Shown here: in pieces, positions 14,177-21,190 of the stretch
How positions within the stretch are numbered: position 1 is the first letter of the stretch
How the letters are laid out: the number at the start of each line of letters is the position of its first letter
Assembly (NCBI GenBank): GCA_035718085.1
Contig: DASTHS010000093.1
Location: 1-27,201 of the forward strand
Origin: DASTHS01 sp035718085
Lineage (GTDB): Bacteria; Actinomycetota; Acidimicrobiia; Acidimicrobiales; Palsa-688
Direction: 5' to 3'
DNA length: 27,201 nucleotides
Program-made: the position numbers and the translations under genes
The notes under the pieces: model-generated
Told to the model about the DNA's origin: nothing
The model's database searches: none
The model's input: only the letters and a program-made list of their open reading frames with translations

Positions 14177-15676
14177 ATGACGGCCGTGCCGCCGCTCGAC
14201 TCCGCCCCCCTGGCCCGCAGCTACCCCTCCAAGGTGGCCCTGGTGCTGTTGGCCCTCTGCCCCTACATCGTGGTCACCACGGCGGTCGACCTGATGCAGA
14301 AGCCGCTGCTGCACGACCTGCACACCGACAAGGTGGGCCTGCAGCTGGCGAGCGGCATCGCCAACGCCGCCTACGCGTTCGGCGCCGTGCTGGCCGCCGC
14401 CCTCATCAAGAAGCTGCGGCTGCGCGGCCTGTTCCTGGCGCTCGAGGCGGTGTTCCTGGCCGGGTCGGTCATCGTCGCCACCGCCGGCGGCCTGGACCTG
14501 TTCGTGCTGGGCCGCTCGCTGCAGGGGTTCGCCACCGGGCTGCTGCTGGTGGTGGCGCTGCCACCGCTGGTCACCAGCTTCGGCGTCGCCGAGCTGCCGG
14601 TCACCGTCGGCGTGGTCGACATCGGCCTGTTCGGCGCCACCACCCTCGGGCCGCTCCTCGGCGGCTGGGTCGGCGCCCACGACGCGTGGCGGCTGCTGTT
14701 CTGGGTGCTGGCGGCGGTCGCCGGCGCCCGGCTGCTCACCGGCGTGCTGTCGTTGCCGAACGACCCGCCCTTCGCCCCCGACGCCGAGATCGACACCACG
14801 GCCATCTGGCTGGCCGCTCTGGCCACCGCCCTGCCCTTCTACGCCAGCTCGGAGCTGGCCGCCCACCCGGTGGTCAGCTGGGAAGTGCTGCCCGCCCTCC
14901 TCGTCGGTGTCGCCGCCCTGATCACCCTGATCGTGTCGCAGTACCGGCGGGAGAACCCCCTGACGCCGGTCAGGTTGGTGGCCCACACCCTGCCGGTGAC
15001 CGGCATCATCGCCGCCATGGGCACCGGCGCCACCGCGGTGACCGTGCTGGAGCTCGCCGAGAACATCCTCGTGCAGGGTCGCCACGAGCCGGTGGTGCAC
15101 GTCGGCGAGCTGTTCTGGCCGCAGCTGGTCGGCGTGGCGGTCGCCGCCGTGGCGTTCGGGAAGCTGCTGCGCACCGCCCACCTGCGCGCCCTGGTGGTGG
15201 TCGGCACCCTGGCCCTCGCCGGCTCCGCCCTCGGGCTGGCCTTCGTCAGCGCCCGCACCGGGCACCTCACCTTCCTGCTCGTCTCGCTCGGCATCGGCTT
15301 CGGCGCCGGGGCGACCGTCGCCCCGGCGCTGTTCCTGGCCGGCCTGTCGTGCCCGTCGAAGCAGCTGGGCCCGACCTTCGCCCTGGTGGAGCTCCTGCGC
15401 TCCGAGGCGGCGTTCCTGGTCGGCCCGGTGCTCCTCCACGTCGCCCAGTCACAGGGCACCTCCCCCCGGGCCCTCGACGCCGGCACCTCGACGGCGGCGT
15501 GGGCCACCCTGGCGATCGTGCTCGGCGGCTCCCTGCTCAGCGCCGTGCTGTGGCGGGCCGGCGGGGCCAGCGACCAGCCGCCGCAGCTCGAGCGCTGGCT
15601 CGACGACGGCGACGAGGCGTTCGACTCCCCACCGATCGCCGCCCGCTGGCGCCACCTCGACCCGGCCCCTGCCTGA
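14177..15676 (+). CDS. MFS transporter, drug-efflux or unknown substrate
   Basis: The protein is 499 residues with about 12 to 14 hydrophobic segments. Examples are VALVLLALCPYIVVTTAV at the start, LASGIANAAYAFGAVLAAALI, GRSLQGFATGLLLVVALPPLV and the motif-C-like TTLGPLLGGWVGA in helix 5. Basic KKLRLRG follows helix 2 in place of a full motif A. The fold is clearly major facilitator and closest in feel to DHA2-like efflux proteins, but the substrate is not readable. The hydrophilic C-terminus (QLERWLDDGDEAFDSPPIAARW) is cytosolic. ATG at 14177 follows AGGGGAAG. A 40-bp palindrome lies immediately downstream of its stop. Confidence 0.88.
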   Translation: MTAVPPLDSAPLARSYPSKVALVLLALCPYIVVTTAVDLMQKPLLHDLHTDKVGLQLASGIANAAYAFGAVLAAALIKKLRLRGLFLALEAVFLAGSVIVATAGGLDLFVLGRSLQGFATGLLLVVALPPLVTSFGVAELPVTVGVVDIGLFGATTLGPLLGGWVGAHDAWRLLFWVLAAVAGARLLTGVLSLPNDPPFAPDAEIDTTAIWLAALATALPFYASSELAAHPVVSWEVLPALLVGVAALITLIVSQYRRENPLTPVRLVAHTLPVTGIIAAMGTGATAVTVLELAENILVQGRHEPVVHVGELFWPQLVGVAVAAVAFGKLLRTAHLRALVVVGTLALAGSALGLAFVSARTGHLTFLLVSLGIGFGAGATVAPALFLAGLSCPSKQLGPTFALVELLRSEAAFLVGPVLLHVAQSQGTSPRALDAGTSTAAWATLAIVLGGSLLSAVLWRAGGASDQPPQLERWLDDGDEAFDSPPIAARWRHLDPAPA

Positions 15677-15685
15677 CCGGCCCCG

Positions 15686-15725
15686 GCCGCAGGGGATGGC
15701 GGCGGCCGCCGCCATCCCCTGCGGC
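15686..15725. terminator. 40-bp perfect palindrome between convergent genes
   Basis: Bases 15686-15725 read identically on both strands, 20 bp per arm with no unpaired centre (centre GG|CC at 15705/15706). The arm contains GCAGGGGATGGCGGC. It lies 10 bp after the MFS stop and 11 bp before the aldo/keto reductase stop, so it is placed to stop transcription from both sides. It has no T-tract on either strand. Confidence 0.8.
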
Positions 15726-15736
15726 GCGCCGGCGCC

Positions 15737-16576
15737 CTACTTCGGCACGTGGGCGAACGTGTCGGGGTCGGGTCCGGTGCGCTCGTCACGGTTGCAGTGG
15801 TCGATCACCGCCATCTGCTCGTCGTCGAGGGAGAAGTCGAAGATGTCGATGTTCTCCCGGATGCGCTCCGGCGTGGTCGACTTGGGGAACACGATGTCGC
15901 CGCGCTGCACGTGCCAGCGCAGCACGACCTGAGCCGCGCTGCGCCCGACCTGCCGGGCCACCTCGGTGATCGCCTCGTCGCCGAGCACCTTGCCCTGGGC
16001 GATCGGCGACCACGCCTCCACGGCGATGCCGTGGTCGGCGCAGAAGCGGCGCAGCGGCTCCTGGGTCAGGTACGGGTGCACCTCGATCTGGTTGACCGCC
16101 GGCACGACATCGGTCTCGTCGAAGAGGCGCTGCAGGTGGCTCTGCTGGAAGTTCGACACGCCGATGGCCCGCACGCGGCCGGTGGCGGCGATCTCCTCCA
16201 TCGCCCGCCACGTCTCGACGTAGTCGATGCCGATGGTGGGCAGCGGCCAGTGCACCAGGAACAGGTCGAGCTGCTCGAAGCCGAGCGCCGCCATCGTGGC
16301 GTCGAAGGCGCGCAGGGCGTCGTCGCGGGCGTGGAAGGCATTGTTGAGCTTGGAGGTGACGAAGACCTCATGGCGCGGCAGACCCGAGCGGCGCACGGCC
16401 TCGCCGACCTCCCGCTCGTTGCCGTACATCTCGGCGGTGTCGATGTGGCGGTAGCCCGCCTCCAGGGCAGTGCCGACCGCGGCGGCGGTGTCGGCGGGCT
16501 TGATCTGGAAGACGCCGAACCCGAACTGGGGGATCTCGACGCCGTCGTTGAGGGTGATGCGGGGTACGTCAGGCAT
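15737..16576 (-). CDS. Aldo/keto reductase (AKR5-like, 2,5-diketo-D-gluconate reductase family)
   Basis: This cytosolic NADPH-dependent carbonyl reductase has 279 residues. The catalytic tetrad is intact: D46 and Y51 in HIDTAEMYGNE, K76 in TSKLNN, H109 in LVHWPLP. Family motifs GVSNFQQSHLQRL, VNQIEVHPYL, EAWSPIAQGKVL and the cofactor-binding FPKSTTPERIREN are all present. The substrate is not determined; relatives act on diketogluconate, methylglyoxal and other aldehydes. The start ATG at 16576 is preceded by TAGCAC and 6 nt. The gene stands alone, ending next to the 40-bp palindrome and divergent from the zinc-ribbon gene. Confidence 0.95.
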   Translation of the reverse strand: MPDVPRITLNDGVEIPQFGFGVFQIKPADTAAAVGTALEAGYRHIDTAEMYGNEREVGEAVRRSGLPRHEVFVTSKLNNAFHARDDALRAFDATMAALGFEQLDLFLVHWPLPTIGIDYVETWRAMEEIAATGRVRAIGVSNFQQSHLQRLFDETDVVPAVNQIEVHPYLTQEPLRRFCADHGIAVEAWSPIAQGKVLGDEAITEVARQVGRSAAQVVLRWHVQRGDIVFPKSTTPERIRENIDIFDFSLDDEQMAVIDHCNRDERTGPDPDTFAHVPK

Positions 16577-16623
16577 TGCCGGGTGCTACCCAGCCGGCGC
16601 AGCCGAGCCGGACGGGTGACCAA

Positions 16624-16670
16624 GTACCCGTGGCGCACGGGTGGGTGCGGGGTGCACAATGGGTACAGAT
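16624..16670 (+). promoter_or_regulatory. Inverted repeats and TACAGAT upstream of the zinc-ribbon gene
   Basis: The 130-bp divergent spacer holds GTACCC (16624-16629) and its complement GGGTAC (16661-16666), and ACCCGT/ACGGGT (16626-16631, 16637-16642) around a 5-nt loop. TACAGAT at 16664-16670 could be a -10 element for the gene starting at 16707. The rest of the spacer shows no feature. Confidence 0.3.
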
Positions 16671-16706
16671 ATCGCTCCGAGCGTGGTGACGAGGAGGCGA
16701 ACGGCT

Positions 16707-16901
16707 GTGGTCTGTGAGGGGTGCGGCGCAGTTGTCGACGACGTGTGGAGTTGGTGCCCCGACTGCGGGGGCCTGCTCAGCACCGAGTCCGAGCTCGATC
16801 TGGCCGATCTCCCGGTCGACCTGCGGGCGCCCGGCTTCGCCGACGGGGGGCCGACGCTCGGCCCCGAGCAGTTCCCGACGGAGTGGGCCATCTCCGCCTG
16901 A
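16707..16901 (+). CDS. 64-residue zinc-ribbon protein
   Basis: GTG at 16707 is preceded by GAGGAGG (16691-16697) with 9 nt spacing, one of the strongest ribosome binding sites in the window, and that decides the start. The protein begins MVCEGCGAVVDDVWSWCPDCGG, giving two CxxC knuckles (C3/C6 and C17/C20) typical of a zinc ribbon. An acidic tail of about 40 residues ends in WAISA. I do not recognise a characterised family. Such short zinc ribbons often bind nucleic acid or protein, but nothing here shows the partner. ribD starts 58 bp downstream, so co-transcription is possible. Confidence 0.8.
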   Translation: MVCEGCGAVVDDVWSWCPDCGGLLSTESELDLADLPVDLRAPGFADGGPTLGPEQFPTEWAISA

Positions 16902-16959
16902 TCGGGCACGTCCGCCCGGCGCCCCGTGCACCGGTGGCCGGCCTGGCAGCATCCTGGGC

Positions 16960-18048
16960 GTGCGGTCGACAGCCACCCCCATCGAGGAGGCGGCCATGCG
17001 GCGCGCCGTCGTGCTCGCGGCGCGGGGGCTCGGCGCCACCAGCCCGAACCCCGTCGTCGGCTGCGTGGTGCTCGACACCGGCGGCCGGGTCACCGGCGAG
17101 GGCTGGCACCAGTCGGCCGGCGGCCCGCACGCCGAGGTGGCCGCCCTCGCCGCCGCCGGCGCCGGTGCGCGCGGCGGCACCGCAGTCGTCACCCTCGAGC
17201 CGTGCGCCCACACGGGCCGCACCCCGCCGTGCGTCGACGCCCTGCTGGCCGCCGGGGTGGCCCGGGTGGTCTACGCGGTGGCCGACCCCACCGCCCGGGC
17301 CGGTGGTGGCGCCGCCCGCTTGGCGGCCGCGGGGGTCGAGGTCGTCGCCGACGTCGGCGCCGGCGGCGCCGAAGCCGTCAACGAGGCGTGGCTCACCCGG
17401 GCGCGCACGGGCCGCCCGCACGTGCACTGGAAGTTCGCCGCCACCCTCGACGGCCGGTCGGCTGCGCCCGACGGCACCAGCCGCTGGATCTCGTCGCCCG
17501 ACAGCCGCGCCGAGGTGCACGACCTGCGCCGCCGGGTCGACGCCGTGATGGTGGGCGTCGGCACCGTGCTGGCCGACGACCCGTCGCTCACCGCCCGGGG
17601 GCCCGACGGGGTGCCCTCGGGCCGCCAACCGCTGCGCGTCGTCGTCGACAGCGTCGGGCGCACCCCTTCCGACGCCGCCGTGCGCGACGCTGCGGCCCCG
17701 ACGTGGGTGGCGACCGCTGCGGACGTGGGCGGCGACCCTGCGGGCCGGGTCGACCTGCACCGGCTGCTCGCCGTGCTCGCCGACCGCGGCGTCGTGTCGG
17801 TGCTCCTCGAGGGAGGCCCCACCCTGGCCGGCGCCATGCTGGCGGCCGGCCTGGTCGACCGGGTCACCGCCTACGTGGCACCGGCGCTGCTCGGCGCCGG
17901 CGCCGCCGCCCTCGGCCCCGCGGGCGTCACCACCCTGGCCGACGCCTTCCTCCTCCAGGTCGACGCCACCGGGGTGGTGGGTGGCGACATCCGGGTCACC
18001 GGCCGGCCCCGGCCCGGAGGGGGACGCCGGTGGGGGCAGGGCGGGTAG
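16960..18048 (+). CDS. ribD: Bifunctional riboflavin deaminase/reductase
   Basis: RibD deaminates 2,5-diamino-6-ribosylamino-4(3H)-pyrimidinone 5'-phosphate and then reduces the ribosyl chain. In 362 residues both domains are visible. The zinc deaminase has H57 and E59 in GGPHAEVAAL and C82 and C91 in LEPCAHTGRTPPC. The reductase begins at WKFAATLDGRSA (about 157) with SRWISSPDSR, VMVGVGTVLADDPSLTAR and VLLEGGPTLAGAML. The inter-strand segment DPTARAGGGAARL replaces the more usual DPNPxVxGxG, a modest deviation. GTG at 16960 keeps the normal N-terminal helix (EEAAMRRAVVLAARG) and follows CAGCAT plus 7 nt; ATG at 16996 with GAGGAGG upstream is the alternative. Other riboflavin genes are not beside it. 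Confidence 0.95.
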   Translation: MRSTATPIEEAAMRRAVVLAARGLGATSPNPVVGCVVLDTGGRVTGEGWHQSAGGPHAEVAALAAAGAGARGGTAVVTLEPCAHTGRTPPCVDALLAAGVARVVYAVADPTARAGGGAARLAAAGVEVVADVGAGGAEAVNEAWLTRARTGRPHVHWKFAATLDGRSAAPDGTSRWISSPDSRAEVHDLRRRVDAVMVGVGTVLADDPSLTARGPDGVPSGRQPLRVVVDSVGRTPSDAAVRDAAAPTWVATAADVGGDPAGRVDLHRLLAVLADRGVVSVLLEGGPTLAGAMLAAGLVDRVTAYVAPALLGAGAAALGPAGVTTLADAFLLQVDATGVVGGDIRVTGRPRPGGGRRWGQGG

Positions 18049-18051
18049 CAT
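18046..18051 (+). promoter_or_regulatory. Putative -10 hexamer TAGCAT for the aminotransferase/decarboxylase operon
   Basis: TAGCAT begins with the ribD stop codon TAG. If transcription starts about 7 nt later, as inferred for other genes here, the ectB-like mRNA has a leader of about 130 nt. No -35 is obvious. Confidence 0.4.
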
Positions 18052-18076
18052 CGCCCGGCGCCGGGCCAGCCGCCAC

Positions 18077-18181
18077 GGTGGGTGGCAGCGGGCACCGCTC
18101 CGACCGCCGGCGCACCAGTCGGACCGCCACCCGGTCCTCCGTCGCCGCGTGCCGTCGCCGGTGCGCCCCACCCGCGAGGAG
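18077..18181 (+). promoter_or_regulatory. Structured 5' leader, candidate cis-regulatory RNA
   Basis: Hand folding gives a three-way junction. An outer stem GGGTGGC (18080-18086) pairs with GCCACCC (18126-18132). A hairpin AGCGG/CCGCT (18087-18091, 18095-18099) has a 3-nt loop. A hairpin CCGAC/GTCGG (18100-18104, 18118-18122) has a 13-nt loop. The second loop contains GGCGCACC (18109-18116), an exact complement of GGTGCGCC (18160-18167), which lies 8 nt before the Shine-Dalgarno GAGGAG (18176-18181). A pseudoknot touching the ribosome binding site is therefore possible. It matches no riboswitch class I can name. Confidence 0.4.
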
Positions 18182-18188
18182 CTGCCCT

Positions 18189-19529
18189 GTGCACGCCATC
18201 GACCTCACCGACCCCGGGCCAGGCGAGCCCCACCCCGACCGGGCGGCCGACGACCTCTACGAGCGGCTCGAGTCCGACGTGCGCTCGTACTGCCGCAGCT
18301 TCCCCACCAGCTTCACGACCGCGCGCGGCGCCCGGCTCACGGCCACCGACGGCACCAGCTACCTCGACTTCCTCGCCGGCGCCGGCGCCCTGAACTACGG
18401 GCACAACCACCCCCGCGTCAAGCAGGCGGTGCTCGAGCACATCGCGGGCGACGGCCTGGTGCAGGGCCTCGACCTGCACACGTCGGCCAAGGCCGCGTTC
18501 CTCTCCGCGCTCGAGCGGGTGGTGCTCGCCCCGCGGGGCCTGCCGCACAAGGTGCAGTTCACCGGGCCGACCGGCACCGACGCCGTCGAGGCGGCATTCA
18601 AGCTGGCCCGGCTGGCCACCGGCCGCAGCGGGGTGGTCGCCTTCTCCGGCGGCTACCACGGCCACTCCCTCGGTGCCCTGGCCGCCACTGCGAACCGCCA
18701 GCACCGCGCCGCCGCCGGGGTCGCCCTCGACCGGGTCACCTTCGTGCCCTACGCCTGCGGGCCGGCCGCCGCCTTCGACGGCCTCGCCTACCTCGAGGCC
18801 GCCCTCGGCGACACCCACTCCGGCATCGACCTGCCCGCCGCGGTGATCGTCGAGGCGGTGCAGGCCGAGGGCGGCGTGTGGGTGGCGCCCCCCCAGTGGC
18901 TGCAACGCCTGCGCGCCCTGTGCGACCACCACGGCATCGTGCTGATCGTCGACGAGATCCAGACCGGCTGCGGGCGCACCGGGCCGTTCTTCGCCTTCGA
19001 GCGCGCCGGGATCGTGCCCGACGTCGTCACCGTGTCGAAGTCGATCAGCGGCTTCGGGCTGCCGATGTCGCTGGTGCTGCTGCGACCCGAGCTCGACGTC
19101 TGGCAGCCCGGCGACCACTGCGGCACCTTCCGCGGCCACCAGCTGGCCTTCGTCGCCGGCGCCGCCGCCCTCGAGGTCTTCGCCGACGACCGGCTCGAGG
19201 AGGTCACCGCCGCCAACGCCGACCACCTCGCCGCCCGGCTCACGGGGGAGGTGGCGGCCTTCGACCGGCGCATCGCCGTGCGGGGGGTCGGGATGCTGTG
19301 GGGCGTCGACCTGTCGGCCCTCGACCCGTCGGGGTCGCTCACCAGGCGTGTCGGCGCCATCGCCTTCGACGAGGGCGTGATCGTCGAGCGCGTCGGGCGC
19401 AACGACACCGTGGTCAAGCTGCTGCCCCCGCTGGTGATCGGACGGGACGACCTCGACGCCGGCATCGACGTGCTGGTGACCGCCGTGGGCAAGGCGATGG
19501 CCGACGCCGGCATCGTGCCCCTGGCGTGA
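18189..19529 (+). CDS. ectB: Diaminobutyrate-2-oxoglutarate aminotransferase, EctB-like
   Basis: This PLP-dependent class-III aminotransferase would make L-2,4-diaminobutyrate from L-aspartate 4-semialdehyde with glutamate as donor. The 446-residue protein carries EctB-type segments: LESDVRSYCRSFPTSFTTARG, FLAGAGALNYGHNHPRVKQA, FTGPTGTDAVEAAFKLAR, VDEIQTGCGRTGPFFAFERAG (D255), SKSISGFGLPMSLVL (PLP lysine K284) and GTFRGHQLAF. Small departures from the EctB sequence I remember are C311 before GTFRG, and DEIQT instead of DDIQV. GTG at 18189 follows GAGGAG with 7 nt spacing. Neither ectA nor ectC is nearby, so ectoine synthesis is not implied. The gene overlaps a decarboxylase, suggesting that diaminobutyrate is passed on to decarboxylation. 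Confidence 0.88.
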   Translation: MHAIDLTDPGPGEPHPDRAADDLYERLESDVRSYCRSFPTSFTTARGARLTATDGTSYLDFLAGAGALNYGHNHPRVKQAVLEHIAGDGLVQGLDLHTSAKAAFLSALERVVLAPRGLPHKVQFTGPTGTDAVEAAFKLARLATGRSGVVAFSGGYHGHSLGALAATANRQHRAAAGVALDRVTFVPYACGPAAAFDGLAYLEAALGDTHSGIDLPAAVIVEAVQAEGGVWVAPPQWLQRLRALCDHHGIVLIVDEIQTGCGRTGPFFAFERAGIVPDVVTVSKSISGFGLPMSLVLLRPELDVWQPGDHCGTFRGHQLAFVAGAAALEVFADDRLEEVTAANADHLAARLTGEVAAFDRRIAVRGVGMLWGVDLSALDPSGSLTRRVGAIAFDEGVIVERVGRNDTVVKLLPPLVIGRDDLDAGIDVLVTAVGKAMADAGIVPLA

Positions 19530-21100
19530 CCGCGTCCGGCGTCGGCGCCGGGGTCGACCCGGGGGCTGGCGACCCGGGCACCCTGGGCGACGCGCCGCTG
19601 GCCCGGGAGCTGCGCCGTGCCCGGGCCGCGGGGACCCGGCCGTTCCACATGCCCGGCCACAAGGGCGGCGCCGGCGCGCCCGCCCTCGGCGTCGAGCTGC
19701 TGGGCGTCGCCGCCTACGTCGCCGACGTGTCGGAGGTCGGCGGAGACTTCGACTACCTCCACGGCCCCTCGGGGGCCATGGCCGACGCCCAGGCCGCGGC
19801 CGCCGCCCTCTTCGGCGCCAGGCGCACGTGGTTCCTCGTCAACGGGGCCACGGTCGGGAACCTCGCCGCGCTGGTCGCCCTCACCGCCGAGGGCGACGAG
19901 GTGCTCGTCGCCCGCGGGTCGCACCGATCGGTGCTCGGCGGCCTGGTGCTCTCCGGCGCCACGCCCGTCTACCTGCCACCGGCGCTCGACGCCGGCCTCG
20001 ACGGGTACTTCGGCGTCGACGTCGCCGGCCTGCGCGCGGCCCTGGCCGAGCATCCGGCCGTGACCGCCGTGCACGTCACCAGCCCCGACTACTACGGGTT
20101 CGTCGCCGGCATCGCCGACATCGCCGCGGCCTGCCACCGGGCCGGGGTGCCCCTCGTCGTCGACGAGGCCCACGGCACCCACCTCGGGCTCGATCCCGGC
20201 CTGCCGCCCTCTGCCCTCGCCGGTGGCGCCGACCTGGTCGTGCACAGCCCGCACAAGACGCTGGGGTCGCTCACCCAGTCGGCGATGCTGCATGCCCAGG
20301 GCCCCCTGGTCGACTGCGAGCGCGTGGCGGACGCCCTGGCGCTGCTGCAGTCGTCGTCACCCTCGTCGCTGCTCACCGTGTCGCTCGACGTGGCCCGGGC
20401 CGCCGTCGCCGGCGACGGCGCCGCCCGCGTCACCGCCGCCGTCGACCTGGCCCGGGCCGCCCGCGCCCGGGTGGGCGCGGTGGCCGGCCTCACCCTGGTC
20501 GACCCGTCGTCGCCGGCCGGGGCCGTGCGGGCCGCCGACCCCACGAAGCTGGTCGTCGACGTCACCGGCCTCGACCTCGACGGCTTCGCCGCCGCCGACT
20601 GGCTGCGCCGCCACGGCGGCGTGGTCGCCGAGCTCGCCGACCTCCGGCGCGTCGTGTGCTCGATCACCGTCGCCGACGACGCCGCCAGCGTCGGCGCGCT
20701 GGTCGACGCCCTGGCCGCCCTCGCCGCCTCTGCTTGGCCGGCCGCCGGCGGCGGGTCGGCTGCCGGCGGCCGTGCCCGCAGCGGTCGGGGCAGCGTGGCG
20801 GGGGCGTGGGTCGCTGCGCCGCCCGACGTCGTGGTCACCCCACGGGAGGCCAGCCGCCTCCCCCGCGTGACGGTGCCGGTCGATCAGGCTGCCGGCCGGC
20901 TGGCGGGCGAGGCCGTGATCCCGTACCCGCCGGGCATCCCGCTGGTGGCGCCCGGTGAGCGCCTCGACGCCGGGACCCTCGCTGCCCTCGACCGCCTGCG
21001 GGTGGCCGGCTGCCGCATCGTCGGCACCGCCGACCCGACAGGGGCGACGATCGCCTGCCTCGACCTGCCCGGGGCCGGGCCCGCCTCCGCAGGGGGCTGA
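19526..21100 (+). CDS. Orn/Lys/Arg-type PLP decarboxylase, possibly acting on 2,4-diaminobutyrate
   Basis: The 524-residue protein is a group III (fold I, SpeA/Cad-like) amino-acid decarboxylase: TRPFHMPGHKGG (37-48), FDYLHGPSGAM, FLVNGATVGNLAAL, GSHRSVLGG (H133), SPDYYGFV, VVDEAHGTHLG (D213, H216) and SPHKTLGSLTQ with PLP lysine K244. The C-terminal domain has PREA..., VPVDQAAGRLAGEAVIPYPPGIPLVAPGE. A Gly/Ala/Ser-rich stretch just before it looks like a low-complexity linker. GTG at 19526 shares GTGA with the aminotransferase stop, so the two are coupled. Family members decarboxylate ornithine, lysine or arginine. The coupling makes 2,4-diaminobutyrate, yielding 1,3-diaminopropane, an attractive but unproven substrate. 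Confidence 0.9.
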   Translation: MTASGVGAGVDPGAGDPGTLGDAPLARELRRARAAGTRPFHMPGHKGGAGAPALGVELLGVAAYVADVSEVGGDFDYLHGPSGAMADAQAAAAALFGARRTWFLVNGATVGNLAALVALTAEGDEVLVARGSHRSVLGGLVLSGATPVYLPPALDAGLDGYFGVDVAGLRAALAEHPAVTAVHVTSPDYYGFVAGIADIAAACHRAGVPLVVDEAHGTHLGLDPGLPPSALAGGADLVVHSPHKTLGSLTQSAMLHAQGPLVDCERVADALALLQSSSPSSLLTVSLDVARAAVAGDGAARVTAAVDLARAARARVGAVAGLTLVDPSSPAGAVRAADPTKLVVDVTGLDLDGFAAADWLRRHGGVVAELADLRRVVCSITVADDAASVGALVDALAALAASAWPAAGGGSAAGGRARSGRGSVAGAWVAAPPDVVVTPREASRLPRVTVPVDQAAGRLAGEAVIPYPPGIPLVAPGERLDAGTLAALDRLRVAGCRIVGTADPTGATIACLDLPGAGPASAGG

Positions 21101-21108
21101 GGGCCCCC
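21092..21108 (+). terminator. Short GC hairpin spanning the decarboxylase stop codon
   Basis: GGGGGC (21092-21097) and GCCCCC (21103-21108) pair around a loop that contains the TGA stop. The remaining 82 bp to the convergent Nudix gene show no other feature. Confidence 0.35.
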
Positions 21109-21190
21109 ACGGGTGCGCTCAGGTGCTGGCGCTCTGCGGTGGTCCGTGCGCCCGACGGGCGAGGCGCGCACCAGCGCCCTCGGCGGTCAC

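Noticed and set aside
14006..15439. Long minus-strand open frame antisense to the second MFS transporter
   Set aside because: Composition is an antisense shadow (Gly/Gln/His repeats) and it overlaps both a real MFS gene and the SRPBCC gene.
15449..15932. Two mirror-image small open frames starting in the 40-bp palindrome (both begin Met-Ala-Ala)
   Set aside because: They exist only because the palindrome contains ATGGCGGCGG on both strands, and they run antisense into the MFS and aldo/keto reductase genes.
17981..19525. Upstream extension of the decarboxylase frame through the aminotransferase
   Set aside because: The residues are Arg/Pro/Ala-rich without motifs, and the same bases encode the EctB-like enzyme. 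The GTGA overlap at 19526 gives the natural start.
18189..21100. An ectoine biosynthesis cluster
   Set aside because: Only the EctB-like enzyme is present; no ectA acetyltransferase, ectC synthase or ectD is visible, and the coupled gene is a decarboxylase.
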